This document shows positions 33,443-44,148 of a stretch of DNA of 64,000 bases, piece after piece. A program made the position numbers and the translations under genes. The number at the start of each line of letters is the position of its first letter. Position 1 is the stretch's first letter. Origin of the DNA: Nemania diffusa (lineage: Eukaryota; Ascomycota; Sordariomycetes; Xylariales; Xylariaceae); NCBI GenBank assembly GCA_038501195.1, contig JBBPUQ010000011.1, positions 248,001 through 312,000 on the forward strand, in the 5' to 3' direction. The notes under the pieces were generated by a model. It did no database searches. It was not told the DNA's origin and saw only the letters and a list, made by a program, of their open reading frames with translations.

Positions 33443-34289
33443 ATGCGTCTGTCACTTTTGGCTACTGGCGGCACAGGTTTCCTGGTCACCCTTACCCTCG
33501 CAGCCAGCGTACCGGCACCTACTAAGTTGAACTCTTGTGTGTCCTTCACCGCTACTGTTCAGAAAGCAAATTAATTTACTCATCGTGATCAGTGTGTATT
33601 CCAGGAACCGAAGTCGTCGTCAACACTGTCGAGGTTGATGGCCAAACCGTCACGACTTCGCAGTGCGACTTGGTTCTTTCCCAACGCCAGTCTCGGAATG
33701 CAAGACATGCAAGACCCGTACTATCTTCGCGTAACAGGGATCTCTGCGGTGCTCCTTGTACGACGTACTGTAACGGCGGCACCGGCGGTCCTAACCCATT
33801 TGGTATGTCGACTCACTTGCGTAGTGTGCAAGATATTATGCCCTATCACAGACTATATGCTCATCTACTCTATCATCTACTCCTTAGATTGCTCTGCACT
33901 TGCAGCGGCCATTCAAAACAATGGTGGTTTCAATATCGCTCCTCATACGACACAATTCTTGACTTTGGCGAGCTGCCAAGCTTGGATTGTGAACAATGAG
34001 GACGAAGACCAATACTACTGTGATGACCAGAACAATTGTGAGTAGTTGAGCAAGCTTATGTCTTCAACAACAGCGACTTGACTGACATCGATCCAGATGC
34101 CGGCGTTATCAATTACCTGGCGTTCAATTGCCAAGCTTCTACTCCCGGAGGGTCATATAATGGAGGAAGCTGTCATTTCTATGACAACCCCTACATTGGT
34201 AAGTCACTTTTAGAGCTCAAAGCTCACCAGTCCAAGCTTTGATAAATGCTAACAAACTAGTAGGTTATGTTCAAGTGGGGACCTCATAA
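33443..34289 (+). CDS. small cysteine-rich secreted protein, 194 aa, five exons
   Basis: Exons 33443-33536, 33593-33802, 33888-34037, 34097-34198 and 34261-34289. All four introns (56, 85, 59 and 62 nt; donors GTGTGT, GTATGT, GTGAGT, GTAAGT) fall in phase 1, so every internal exon is symmetric. The start MRLSLLATGGTGFLVTLTLA is a signal peptide. The mature chain has about ten cysteines (LCIPG, SQCDLV, DLCGAPCTTYCNGG, DCSAL, ASCQAW, YYCDD, NCQAS, SCHFYD), an even number consistent with disulfides. The last acceptor is a tandem TAG|TAG, allowing a one-codon variation. I do not recognise the family; size, secretion and cysteines make it an effector candidate. The first junction is the least certain. 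Confidence 0.7.
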
Positions 34290-35124
34290 TGCTGTAAGTC
34301 ATTTGTCAGGAGGTTCTGAACAATCATGATGCACTTCTACCACGTCGAAACAACGAGTCGGTTCAATGAGTCTACCAGGAGCATTCCTCTTCTACTGTGT
34401 CAATACTCTTGAATTTAGGGAAATCGGGCCTTGAAGCAGTAGCCCATCTTTTAGACCCCCTGTCCGATGCACAAAATTCTTAGTAGCAAACGGAATAAGA
34501 ATTCTTATTATTGATACCACAATTTTGTTGCCACTTTGGTTCTTGGCTATTAAAACCACGACTGTATCTACTTTCTTGTGTAGATGTCTAAACCCCAACG
34601 ATTGGGAAGATCCAAAGTGGCCATTTCCGTGTCTGATTGGGAGCTACTTACGAAGTTGCATTCATGTATCTACCAGTTCTCCATTGCAATTGTAGGAGTC
34701 TTCTCAGATCTAGTGGCAATGAGAAAGGGATTTGGTTTGTAGAGAATAGTTTCTTGATTGACAATCTAGATGATCAAGTAACTATCTAACGTTGAGGTTC
34801 AAGGAGAGTATATGGTTTTGGTGTTGACAAGTCTAAGCCCTTTTCTGTTAGGTAAAAACAAAGGCTCGTATGCAAAACACTTACATTCTCTCCATTCTTG
34901 GAAAGGACTACGTATTGAGATAAGACTAATTGTGCTAAGTATTAGTTAAATTTGAAATCAGGCGCAATCGAGGAATGCATCAAGCATAGGATGCGGCAAA
35001 CCTACACTACCTAATAACTCTAGAGTAATTAATCACATGCACTTACGCTAATCCTATCGAAAAACACAACCGCTTCTAACCCCTTTGGATCAGCTGAGCA
35101 GACAGATAGGCAAGGTTAGGGAGG
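34290..35124. other. gene-free stretch
   Basis: No gene supported. Sequence between the cysteine-rich protein gene and the TIR element. Confidence 0.45.
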
Positions 35125-36097
35125 GCCATACGTACAGACCACCGACAAAACTATTCCTACCCCAATTTCCGTTTTTAGTTTTTAGTTTTTAAAAAATAAA
35201 TGTCGCAAGTACTATATACAGCAATAAATTAATTCAATTTATTATACAAAACAATATATATTGAGCTTAATTAACTTATAAGCTTAATTAAATTTATTTA
35301 ATATGACTGACTTGACTGACCTAGTTAACCTGGTTGACTTGGTTGGTTTGATTGATTTGACTAACCTGATTGATTTGACTGACCTAACTGACCTAGTTGA
35401 CCTAACTAGACCTGACCAGACCTGACTAGACCTGACTGACCTAGTTGACCTGACTGACCTAGTTGACCTAACTGGACCCGACTGAACTGGTTGATCTAGT
35501 TAACCTAACTAGGTCAGTCAATTCAATTAAGTCAATCAGGTCAATCAAGTCAATTAGGTCAATTATGTTATAAGCTATATATGTGATCTAGCCTATTGGG
35601 CGTACAGCTTAGTCAGTGTTACGTCAGGTGCATTTGCAGCGGCGTATAAAGTATTCTAGGTACACATATTAATATTAAGGTGAGGAAGAAAAGAATTGAC
35701 TGCAGGTGGAATTCCTACAACCAAGCCTTTTGTATGCGAGCCTCCTTATCTAATCTACAGACTTAACCTAGCTAAGCCACCACACTAGCCACTGCACTAG
35801 CCACACCAGGATCTAACCCGTAGAGCAAGAAGCCGTAACTGTCAGCCGTTGTTTTCTAGCACTTCAGTCGCAACTCTGTATCAGACTACAGCACATTTAA
35901 TTTACTTAAAAACTAAGTCAAATTATATTAATTAAGCTAATATTTAAATAGTTTAAATTTTAACTCTATTTTATAAGTAATATTAATAATATTAAATGCT
36001 AATTATTTTATGATGTTAGCTTATTTTTTTAAAAACTAAAAACTAAAACCAAAAATTGGGGAAAAATAGTTTTGTCGGTGGTCTGTACCTATGGCCC
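35125..36097. mobile_element. 973 bp TIR element without coding capacity
   Basis: Ends are inverted repeats of about 75 bp: GGGCCATA(C/G)GTACAGACC, then ACCGACAAAACTATT, CCCCAATTT and TTTTAGTTTTTAGTTTTTAA. The interior has no protein. It contains a minisatellite (35302-35567) and a segment, 35640-35860, that is repeated just outside the element at 36590-36735. A non-autonomous DNA transposon is the likeliest reading. The target-site duplication is not clear. Confidence 0.7.
35302..35567. repeat. internal minisatellite of the TIR element
   Basis: Short variants of TTGACTGACC and TAGTTGACCT repeat about 25 times. The last 60 bases carry the same unit inverted (GGTCAATCA), so the array can fold back on itself. 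Confidence 0.7.
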
Positions 36098-36589
36098 ACC
36101 GTCCAAGGTTGTACCGAGAGGCTGCACTTACCCCACAGATTTGTTGCATTAGCTCCTTCCTCGATATGCACGGAGATGCAACGGGCCGTCCCAAAGTACA
36201 TAGCGTAAAGGCATATTCCCAGGGTTACAACGTCGCTTTGCAATATTTCCTTCGTAAACATCAGTTAGCCAGTGCCCGTAAACCCCGCCTATTCGATCTG
36301 CCACCAAAGCAAAATGATGCACTGTAGTTGTTAAGTTGAGGCTGCATCAAAGGGTGGTACGGACAGCCTGTCAGCCGGCGCTGCAACCTGGCGGCATGAA
36401 CTCTCGGCATTTCGCGGAACAATTCCATGCTTACCTGGTTCCTACATGTAACATTCTATTGACATGGCTCAGATAACTTAATCTGGCAGGTGAACGGGGT
36501 TATTCATTTATTTTTGGCCTAAGAAACTTTCAATGCCTCACTCCAGAATGTACTTAGCAGCTTGTACTTGATTGACAAGTGCTACGAGG

Positions 36590-36735
36590 CGTAGAGGGTA
36601 TTCTGGGTATGTATGTTAATATTAAGGTGAGGAGGAATGTGCGAGCCTCCTTATCTAATCTACAGACCTAGCGCGGCCAAGCCACCACACTAGCCACACC
36701 TAACCTAGCCACGGCAGCCGTAACTACAAGCATAT
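36590..36735 (+). repeat. direct repeat of the inner part of the TIR element
   Basis: Shares TTAATATTAAGGTGAGGA, GCGAGCCTCCTTATCTAATC, AAGCCACCACACTAGCCA and AGCCGTAACT in the same order and orientation with 35640-35860, but lies outside the inverted-repeat boundary. Confidence 0.65.
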
Positions 36736-37438
36736 CAAAACTACCTGGGTAAAGAGAAGAAAAGAAAAGAAAACTAGATAGAGCGAAACTATAAATTTTC
36801 ATATATTTATACATGACTGTATAGTACTTGCCTTAACTTAGTTTGTACAGTTACAAAGTATAGCATTTTGAATTATTCAACTAAGTGCTACCGCTTTACA
36901 TATCATAAAGTGCCGCGAAATTTCTATGGTCGATAGCATTAAGTAATAAATTTATAAACAATTTGACCTTTTTCTACTAATGAAAAGCTATGCCAAATAA
37001 TCTATTTATTATCTGACCGGTAATATTACTTGTCGTGTGATAAAAAATAAGTACAACGATATTTACGACATGTCAATAGCCATGTCCTCGTCTGGTAAAT
37101 GTGACAGTTGCCACTACATTATTGCTGATCGAGTTCGGGATACCTGTAGTATCAATTTATCGGGGACAATAGACACCTCATGTCTCATGGGATTGACTAT
37201 AATTGCATGGACACACACTTTGTACACACACTGTCTTTCTATGTCCTCTATGTTTCTTGACGCATGAGTCCCCCTCCCTACCTACACGCGGGCGGCCTTG
37301 TTTTCTTACTTTTATCCGAGCCCAATAACTCAGTCTAGTTTTCAGACTTTTAGGCTCCTTCTGATTACTCTACTATAATCATAATTCGTGTTCAAGAGAG
37401 TTAAGATACTGACCTTGGTCCTGTTATTGTTCGCCAGC
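36736..37438. other. gene-free stretch upstream of the methyltransferase
   Basis: AT-rich; no supportable gene. Probably holds the promoter of the methyltransferase gene. Confidence 0.4.
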
Positions 37439-38359
37439 ATGCAATCCTCAACGAGTCGCTCGGGCGATGAAGATACCGAGCTGCTCATCAATGCAAATCC
37501 CCAACTGCAGACCTACTACTCCTCCCTCGAATCTCGAATAGGGTACAGGTTCTTGCTCGGGGGTACTAGGCATTTCGGGTACTATGAGGAGGACACTTAT
37601 TGGCCGTTTCCGTTTTCTAGGAGCCTTCGCAGGATGGAGGACAAGCTCGCTGAAGTGCTTTCTCTACCGCCCGGAGCTCAGGTCTTGGACGCCGGCTGCG
37701 GTGTCGGGCATGTAGCCTTGCACATGGCCCAAACCTACAAATTACGCGTCCAAGCTATCGATGTCGTGGACCACCATATCTATAAAGCCTCTCGCAATTT
37801 CAAGCAGGCTGGCCTACCCCCAGGCCAGCTCACACTTCGGAAGATGGACTACCATAATCTTGAGCCCCTGGCTTCCCAGTCCTTCGATGGTATATATACT
37901 CTCGAAACATTTGTTCATGCTACCGATCCCGAGGCAGTCTTGAAGGGGTTCTATCGCCTCTTAAAACCTGGTGGTCGCTTAGCCCTATTTGAGTATGACC
38001 ACACTGTCAACGCAACTTCGCCACAGGAGTTAGCTCGTACGATGGGCCAAGTGAATGAGTACGCCGCTATGCCTACGAATTCTATATCACACCCTGGAGT
38101 GTTCAAAAAGATGCTACAAGAGACAGGTTTCGAAGATGTCGTCGTTCGGGACTACTCGGCCAATATTGTCCCGATGACTCGCGTCTTTTTCCTGCTCGCA
38201 TTCATCCCATATCTATTTGTCCGCCTTTTAGGGCTCGAGCGGTGGTTTATTAATACTGTTGCCGGCGTCGGGTCCTACCTTGGCTATGGGCACTGGCATT
38301 ATTTGGCCATATCCGCTACAAAGCCAGGTAATTCAAGTGATGCGAAGAATTCAAAATAG
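37439..38359 (+). CDS. SAM-dependent methyltransferase, 306 aa
   Basis: Single exon from the first ATG. Motif I is VLDAGCGVGHVALHMA (about residues 82-97); AIDVVDHH follows as the acidic post-I strand, then SFDGIYTLETFVHA and LLKPGGRLALFEYD. Layout and ending (HYLAISATKPG) resemble the sterol-24-C-methyltransferase-like class I enzymes often found in fungal metabolite clusters. A hydrophobic segment near residues 245-275 (VFFLLAFIPYLFVRLLG) suggests membrane association. The frame stays open upstream for 17 codons with a hydrophobic sequence but without ATG, so an upstream exon cannot be excluded. The precursor-peptide gene begins 346 bases downstream on the same strand. Predicted to methylate C, N or O of a small molecule; the substrate is not inferable. 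Confidence 0.85.
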   Translation: MQSSTSRSGDEDTELLINANPQLQTYYSSLESRIGYRFLLGGTRHFGYYEEDTYWPFPFSRSLRRMEDKLAEVLSLPPGAQVLDAGCGVGHVALHMAQTYKLRVQAIDVVDHHIYKASRNFKQAGLPPGQLTLRKMDYHNLEPLASQSFDGIYTLETFVHATDPEAVLKGFYRLLKPGGRLALFEYDHTVNATSPQELARTMGQVNEYAAMPTNSISHPGVFKKMLQETGFEDVVVRDYSANIVPMTRVFFLLAFIPYLFVRLLGLERWFINTVAGVGSYLGYGHWHYLAISATKPGNSSDAKNSK

Positions 38360-38705
38360 ATGCGTAAATAGCGAGAGAGGGGACACTGCAGGTATTATAT
38401 TGTCATTTAACTTTTATCATTATTTTAAATCTAATAACAATGACAACTGGACTTCTATAAGGAGTCCTTGAATAATTATGTACTATTTAACTATATAAAC
38501 ATCAGAGTACTTAATTTTTTATTTTTTTTTGAAATGAAACAACTATAACACGACCGGTAGCTTAGTTTATTCATTTCATCATGCTAGTCTATATCAGGTT
38601 GTTATATCCGTGATATTGAGGTATATATAGTGCTGCTTCTTGCCGGTTACCATAACTGCCTTAATCACACAACCTTACTACTCTTAGCAAATTACTGAAA
38701 GCAAC

Positions 38706-38988
38706 ATGAAGTTCAACCAGCACATCCTCGCGGCCTTTGTGGCTCTCTTCGTTCTTGGTATCGCGGTTCCGCTTCCAAGTGAGGTAAATCAACCCCATTC
38801 CCTAGAAACTGTGAGGAGCTAATTATAGATAGGCCATTCTCGATGCACCTGCTCAGGCAATAGTGTATAAGACCGAGGTTAATCAACAAGCTGCGGCCAA
38901 GCGCACTGCTATTATTATCGACGCACCGGATAACCAAAAGCCCTACAAGACCGAGATTGACCAGCAGGCCGCTGAAAAGCGTGCATAG
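38706..38988 (+). CDS. Kex2-processed repeat peptide precursor, 77 aa (RiPP precursor candidate)
   Basis: Exons 38706-38783 and 38833-38988; the 49 nt intron runs GTAAAT to TAG in phase 0. The first 25 residues (MKFNQHILAAFVALFVLGIA onward) are a signal peptide. The rest is two units of about 25 residues, each ending in the Kex2 site KR: unit 1 ILDAPAQAIVYKTEVNQQ + AAAKR, unit 2 IIIDAPDNQKPYKTEIDQ + QAAEKR. Conserved positions are DAP, YKTE and QQAA. One tyrosine is invariant in each unit. Fungal dikaritin precursors (UstA, PhomA) and the epichloecyclin precursor GigA have the same build: signal peptide, repeats, KR cuts, an aromatic core residue. A methyltransferase lies directly upstream, an MFS transporter and a UstYa-like gene downstream. 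It could instead be a pheromone-like or wall peptide; no product is known. Confidence 0.75.
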
Positions 38989-40855
38989 ATCATTGGGGGA
39001 GACCCTAGCAAAAGAACGAGGGTTTGTGCGGTTGCGCCGTGGCGAGAAGCTGGTTGCGGCGACGAAGTAGAAGCGGATGTGGCTTTGGCGAAGGAATGGT
39101 GGCGAGGAGGCACTAAATCTATCGGTTAGCTTTATGGCATGTCTTAGGTAATTACAAGACACAGATCAACCAGTGAAAATCCTATCTATGATCTTTGCCC
39201 ATTGTAGACTGCGAGTCAAGTTCGTTATTCGCAGTAGGGGTCGTTCATGGACTAATTCAACCAATACACTGTAATATAGCTCCATAGTAGGGAGCTGGGG
39301 TATATAAGCATGACCTTATTCGCTTCTTGGTTCCTGGTGGAGATAAAGCCAGTGTAGCGTAGATAGGGGTTATTACCTTGCTTGGAGCCCCAGAAACCTA
39401 TTAACGAATATAGACTCAACTATGCTTTGAGAAAGCATAGATATACCACTAATAGGGGTAGTGAGCCTGATTATAGCACTAGGAGGAGAATATAAGACCC
39501 TTTGCAGATTTTTGAGAGCAGTGACTTCTTTCTGAATAAAACAGCAAGTACTATATACACATTTTTTCTTGGGTGCATCAGGCCACAGGACCACACCTTT
39601 TGAACCCAGAACGGTTTCTTTGTGTTGTCCAGTGGACCATAATTTTAAGGCAATCAGTCACAGGTAGTAGCCCTTTTACCCGCTACTCAATAAACCAAAC
39701 TACACAACAATTTCTCTAAACTGAAGATATCCAGGGGTTCCGTACACACGTATATACGTTCTAAAACATCTCTAGGGGTATGAATGCCATTATAAATTTT
39801 CGGACCTAAGTATTACCGGCAATTACCATTAGACCACCGGTAACTATTAGTGTGCACGGGTAGTACAAGAATATGTTTTTTTTAGTAGATTGTGCTATGG
39901 TTAAGTAGACCAATGAACGCAATTGTGTGATAGTGCGGGTAAACGAGTACTGAAGGGTAAAGAAAACCGCTAATTAGGCTTAGTTAAGCTCATCTGCGAT
40001 AGGTTGGTCTATTTATTTCTAACAGCCATTTTTAAGGGCTGTCCTAGTTAGCTACTCAGGCCGGCCCTCAAGATATAAACTCCGCCTGATGATTTGCTTT
40101 TCAAAGATTAAAAGCTGGAAATCTTTAGAAAATGATCCAGGCGTTAGTAGAGCACTTCATCGCATGACAACACATCGCAGCGAGAGTTCAAAACATATAA
40201 AAAGCTTGCATAGCCAAACCAAAGGCAAATCATGTAATAGCAATTAGGAATAAAGTCCGGAAATATTTTCAAAGCCCAATATCTGAGTTAAAACTGTAGG
40301 AATCAGAAATAACTACCATGCTAACATAGTTTAGGACACTCCCTCGTTTTATGACATCTAGGGTTATCATTGTCATACTCTTGCCATATTCCGTAGTTAC
40401 GGTAATCGTTTTCCTGGAAGCAGTAGTTTCTTGGAAGATTTCTGAAGGCAACGCTTTAAAACGATAAATACCGGATGTAGCTTAGTTTCAAATAATAATA
40501 TTAGAATGTCCTTTCCAGTAACTGATATGATGGAGATCAAAAGAATTCGAATCTGTAGACCTGTTTCAATGAAAACTTACCTTTTTATAGTGCCTACGAC
40601 TAATTACTATTTGGGGAATATCAGCAAGCGTGTGATTTAGCCTCGGTATCTACACCCCGATCGGTAAATGGATTGTGCGAAAGTAAGCCGCGGAAGTGGA
40701 CCGGGCTCCACGGTGTCGGCATTTGAGCTCCGGGTTATTCCCGGATTCTCCCGGGACCCTAGGCTCTGATTACCCACCGATTGTGTTTGTCATATCCTAT
40801 TCTGTTCTTGTATTCCCTCCGATATCACTTATCTCTAACGTTGGTAGAGGCAACA
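38989..40855. other. gene-free stretch with one dispersed repeat
   Basis: No gene supported. A copy of the dispersed repeat family lies at 39925-40135. Immediately before the MFS gene a short GC-rich block (40685-40760) may be promoter. Confidence 0.45.
39925..40135. repeat. dispersed repeat, copy 2
   Basis: Begins GTGTGATAGTGC, contains AATTAGGCTTAGTT and ends around AAATCTTTAGAA; same order of landmarks as 5418-5640. Confidence 0.45.
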
Positions 40856-42505
40856 ATGACCATGCAAACTCGAGCAATCCCCCTAATGTCCCCGCCGGCC
40901 GGCTTAGGAGTCGGGGCGGAATCGGAACTAGCCTCAGCTCCGACTCCCGTTTCGGCTTTGCTCCCGGTATCCCGCAAGAAGCAGACGATGGTCCTTCTCC
41001 CAGCCTTCGTGGCTATCGCCCTGACGATCGGCTACAACCAGACGTTCGGTGTCTTTCAGGAGTATTACCTCTCACCTAGCCAAGATATCCTAGTGCCCTC
41101 CCCGGCCTCACAAGCCTCGCCTCCGACAGCCCTGCTCGCCTTCGTGGGCACGCTGTGCTATGGGTTGACGTGGGCGGGCGGCATCCTTGTGAATCCCATT
41201 ATATCACGCATTGAGCATGGGACATGGGATCCGACCTCGCCCTCGAATCTGCGGTGGCGACGTAGAATACTGCGTCTCCTGACGCCGAAGACCATTACGG
41301 TTCTTGGCGTGCTCATGATGTCGGCAGGATTCGCGCTAGCTTCCTTTGCGCGTTCGATATGGCATCTCCTGCTTACGCAGGGGTTCCTAGTCGGTCTTGG
41401 GATGTCGCTTCTGTATTTCCCGCTCCTTGCTCCTGCACCTGAGTACTTCAATAACCATCGAGCAACGGCGATGGGTTTTGTGAGTGTCTTTGTCTTGAAG
41501 TTACAAAGTAAAACAGCACTAATTCATTACCTAGATTCTTGCGGGCGGCGGTGCTGGCGGTCTAATATTGTCACCCGTTATTAGAGCTCTTCTAAGCTCG
41601 GTCGGCGGTCGCTGGACACTCAGAATTTATGCTCTAATCAATCTCGTCGCCGGGTTACCGATTGCCTGGGTAGTGCCAAAGAGCCGGTTTGCAGACGTCT
41701 CGATCGCTGATACCTCGGAAAGGCGCCGAACTCACGTGTCTCGTGCTTTGGCCTTGAAGCCGACATTTCTTTTCTCAGCAGTAGCGGCATTTTTGCAGGT
41801 GAGTGCTTTCCGGTTGTTGCTTCCTTCCTAATACTATGCCAATTAAGCCTGGATCTTATGTAAAACCGGACGCATTGCAATTGAGCCTATATTCGCTTAG
41901 TTCATGTTAGAGTCCTTGGAACTGATAACCTACTCCAGGCTGCCGGCGCCCAACTCCCCCTTTCCTTCATTCCTTCTTATACTGTGGTTCTCGGGCAAAC
42001 CGCATCAAAAGGCGCCAACTTGCTCGCCATAAGCAACGCTGTGAACGCAGTGTCGCGCGTTCTAATTGGGTACGCCGGTGACTGCCTGGGGCGCCAGAAC
42101 ACCCTTGTCCTGACACTCCTCCTCGCCGCTACCAGTGTCTTCGCCCTATGGCTAACCAGCGTCCTGGCGGCCACCACAACATCGCTATCCCTCTGGATGG
42201 CTTTCATCGTGGTCTATAGTATCTCTGCCGGAGGGTACTATGCACTGTTTCCTGCCCTCATTGCCGAGGTTTTCGGTATCCGCCAGTACGCCGCTGTAAA
42301 TGCCTTTATTCTTTTCGTCAGGGGATTGGGGACGATGTTCGGAAGTCCTGTTGGTGGCCAGTTGCTTGGGAGCCCTGATGAGGGGGCTAAAGCGTATACT
42401 AATATCGCGTATTGGGATGGTGCGCTATTGATGGGTGCTACAGTCTGTTGTGTGGGAGTGCGGTGGGTGGACGGAAAGGACAGAGGGCAAAGGTGGATCG
42501 CGTAA
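40856..42505 (+). CDS. MFS transporter, monocarboxylate-transporter-like, 484 aa
   Basis: Exons 40856-41479, 41535-41798 and 41939-42505 with introns of 55 and 140 nt, both phase 0 (GTGAGT donors, TAG and CAG ends). After a 40-residue cytosolic tail about twelve hydrophobic segments follow, beginning TMVLLPAFVAIALTIGYNQ and GVFQEYYL, the opening expected of the fungal monocarboxylate-porter group. NAVSRVLIGYAGDCLGRQ marks the loop after helix 8, and the second half ends with FGSPVGGQLLG. Full length for the family, plasma-membrane location expected. Such transporters are common in metabolite clusters, where they export the product; here it lies between the precursor-peptide gene and the second methyltransferase. 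The second intron is unusually long. Confidence 0.85.
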
Positions 42506-42811
42506 CGCTGATTTCATCTGAGGATGTGAGATGCTGTCAAAACGGAAATTGTGTTAGGCAGCCCCTATTTCCCTCAGATACGGATGTCGCAATTCTTGGG
42601 GACATGGCACGCATAACAAATAAATCGGCGGCGGACGGTACTAGATTTTTACTATAGAGTCTTGTGCATCTGTCGTTCTGATCAAAGGCATATCAACACT
42701 TGGCACTGGCCACATATATGGCGTTGGGCTAAACTAACCTGGTATAGGGGGTAGAATGACATTCGTTGTGGCACGAGGCCTGCGATTATGACTAAGCCAG
42801 GGGTATATATA

Positions 42812-43640
42812 TCACTTTTCTTTCGTTCGTATATTGATCATAACAAGGTGCGGCAATGCTGTCCGCATACAGCTTCTCGCAATAACCAGGGACGTGTTGG
42901 AATGCAGACTGGTGACGACGCCGCTTAGGATGCGGGTATCAAGCATGGGGTCAAGTGTGCGCGGGCACGCGGCAACGATGGCTACGCCGACTTCGACGTA
43001 CGACCACACGAGAACATTCGTCTCGGTACCTATTAAATGTCAGTAGCCTTTGGGCGTATGGTTCAGAGCCAATACCATACCTGGAACATCACGAGCCGCT
43101 GGCTTGGTCTCCACAATGTCCTCCACAACGATGATGAGACGAGCAGTGCCCAACGCAAGGGAGCTATCGCATCCGACAATCAGAAAATAGACTTCAAGGA
43201 GCGTATGGAGCGAATGACATACACGAAACCGACGCTGGACTTGAGGGCCCCGAGTGCGAGCGCTGTCAAGATGGCAGGGATGGAGCTGAACTAATTATTA
43301 CTGGGGTACAGCACCACCCAAAGGAAACAAACCGCAGTGTGACGACAAATTTAATGACAACCACGGCTCGAGAAATGGTGTAGACGAGATGCTTGCATAC
43401 CACCGAGATCTGACTGCCGCATGACGAGTCGATGATGGTCCCAGTTGTCTGGGACAACACCGGTATGGTTACCAATGGTGCCCTACGACGCTCCTAAGTA
43501 ACGAATCAGTTGCCACGTAATGAGCTGTAGCGAGAACAAACACCATCAAGATCACGTACCATAAATGAGGAACTTAGGGAGTTGTTGTCGGCACCGGCGA
43601 CGGGGCTTGGCGCGGGCCGCTGATGACGGCGCGCGTCTAA
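42812..43640 (-). pseudogene. probable relic of a rhodopsin-domain membrane protein gene
   Basis: On the minus strand, fragments in shifting frames look like the second half of a fungal rhodopsin-domain (Pth11-related) protein: a stretch WLSDAIAPLRWALL, GVPAILTALALGALKSSVGF and near the end VWSYVEVGVAIVAACPRTLD followed by PML. These match the usual WxxVE, GxxxAC and PTLxP-like features of the last helices. No continuous or splice-connected gene could be built and several stops intervene. An intact relative is at 55014-56507. Confidence 0.4.
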
Positions 43641-44148
43641 ATATAGCTTGGCCGCGAGGGGGATACCTACCTAGTATTAGTGGAGGATTCCGATGCCCCG
43701 CCTTCCGTCATTCGGTCCGTTCCAAACCAGACAAGCGGGCCTATCAGGAGGCTTGTTGCCATGCATGGGGCAATCGGTACTCTGTACGCAGTATACAAGT
43801 AAGTACCTTAGATATGTACTCTGGTAGTATGTACTCCGTACCTCGGTAGCTAAGTCGACGGTTTGGCCGTGATCATTCTGCTTATTTAGATATCCTGTTA
43901 GAATCCTAGTGACGCCCTCCTGAGAACATGACCCCTTTCGACCCGAGATTACCAAATCATAGGGCTTAGCTAGATTGTTAGATTTTTAAATTATTCTCTT
44001 CCCCGGCATTTCAATCGCTGATTTACGTATTTTCCTATTTTCGCACACTCCATAATACAGACCCCTGAGATCTTCCCTCGTTAAATTCATCACATTTTAT
44101 CTTTTCCAACACACCCTATCATCTCCCCTCGCCATTCCTCTTTTAGTC
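43641..44148. other. intergenic region upstream of the second methyltransferase
   Basis: Promoter region; CT-rich just before the ATG, as usual in fungal genes. No further feature. Confidence 0.4.

Noticed and set aside
37388..37438. N-terminal extension of the methyltransferase beginning at GTG
   Set aside because: No ATG; eukaryotic genes do not normally start at GTG. Start set at 37439.
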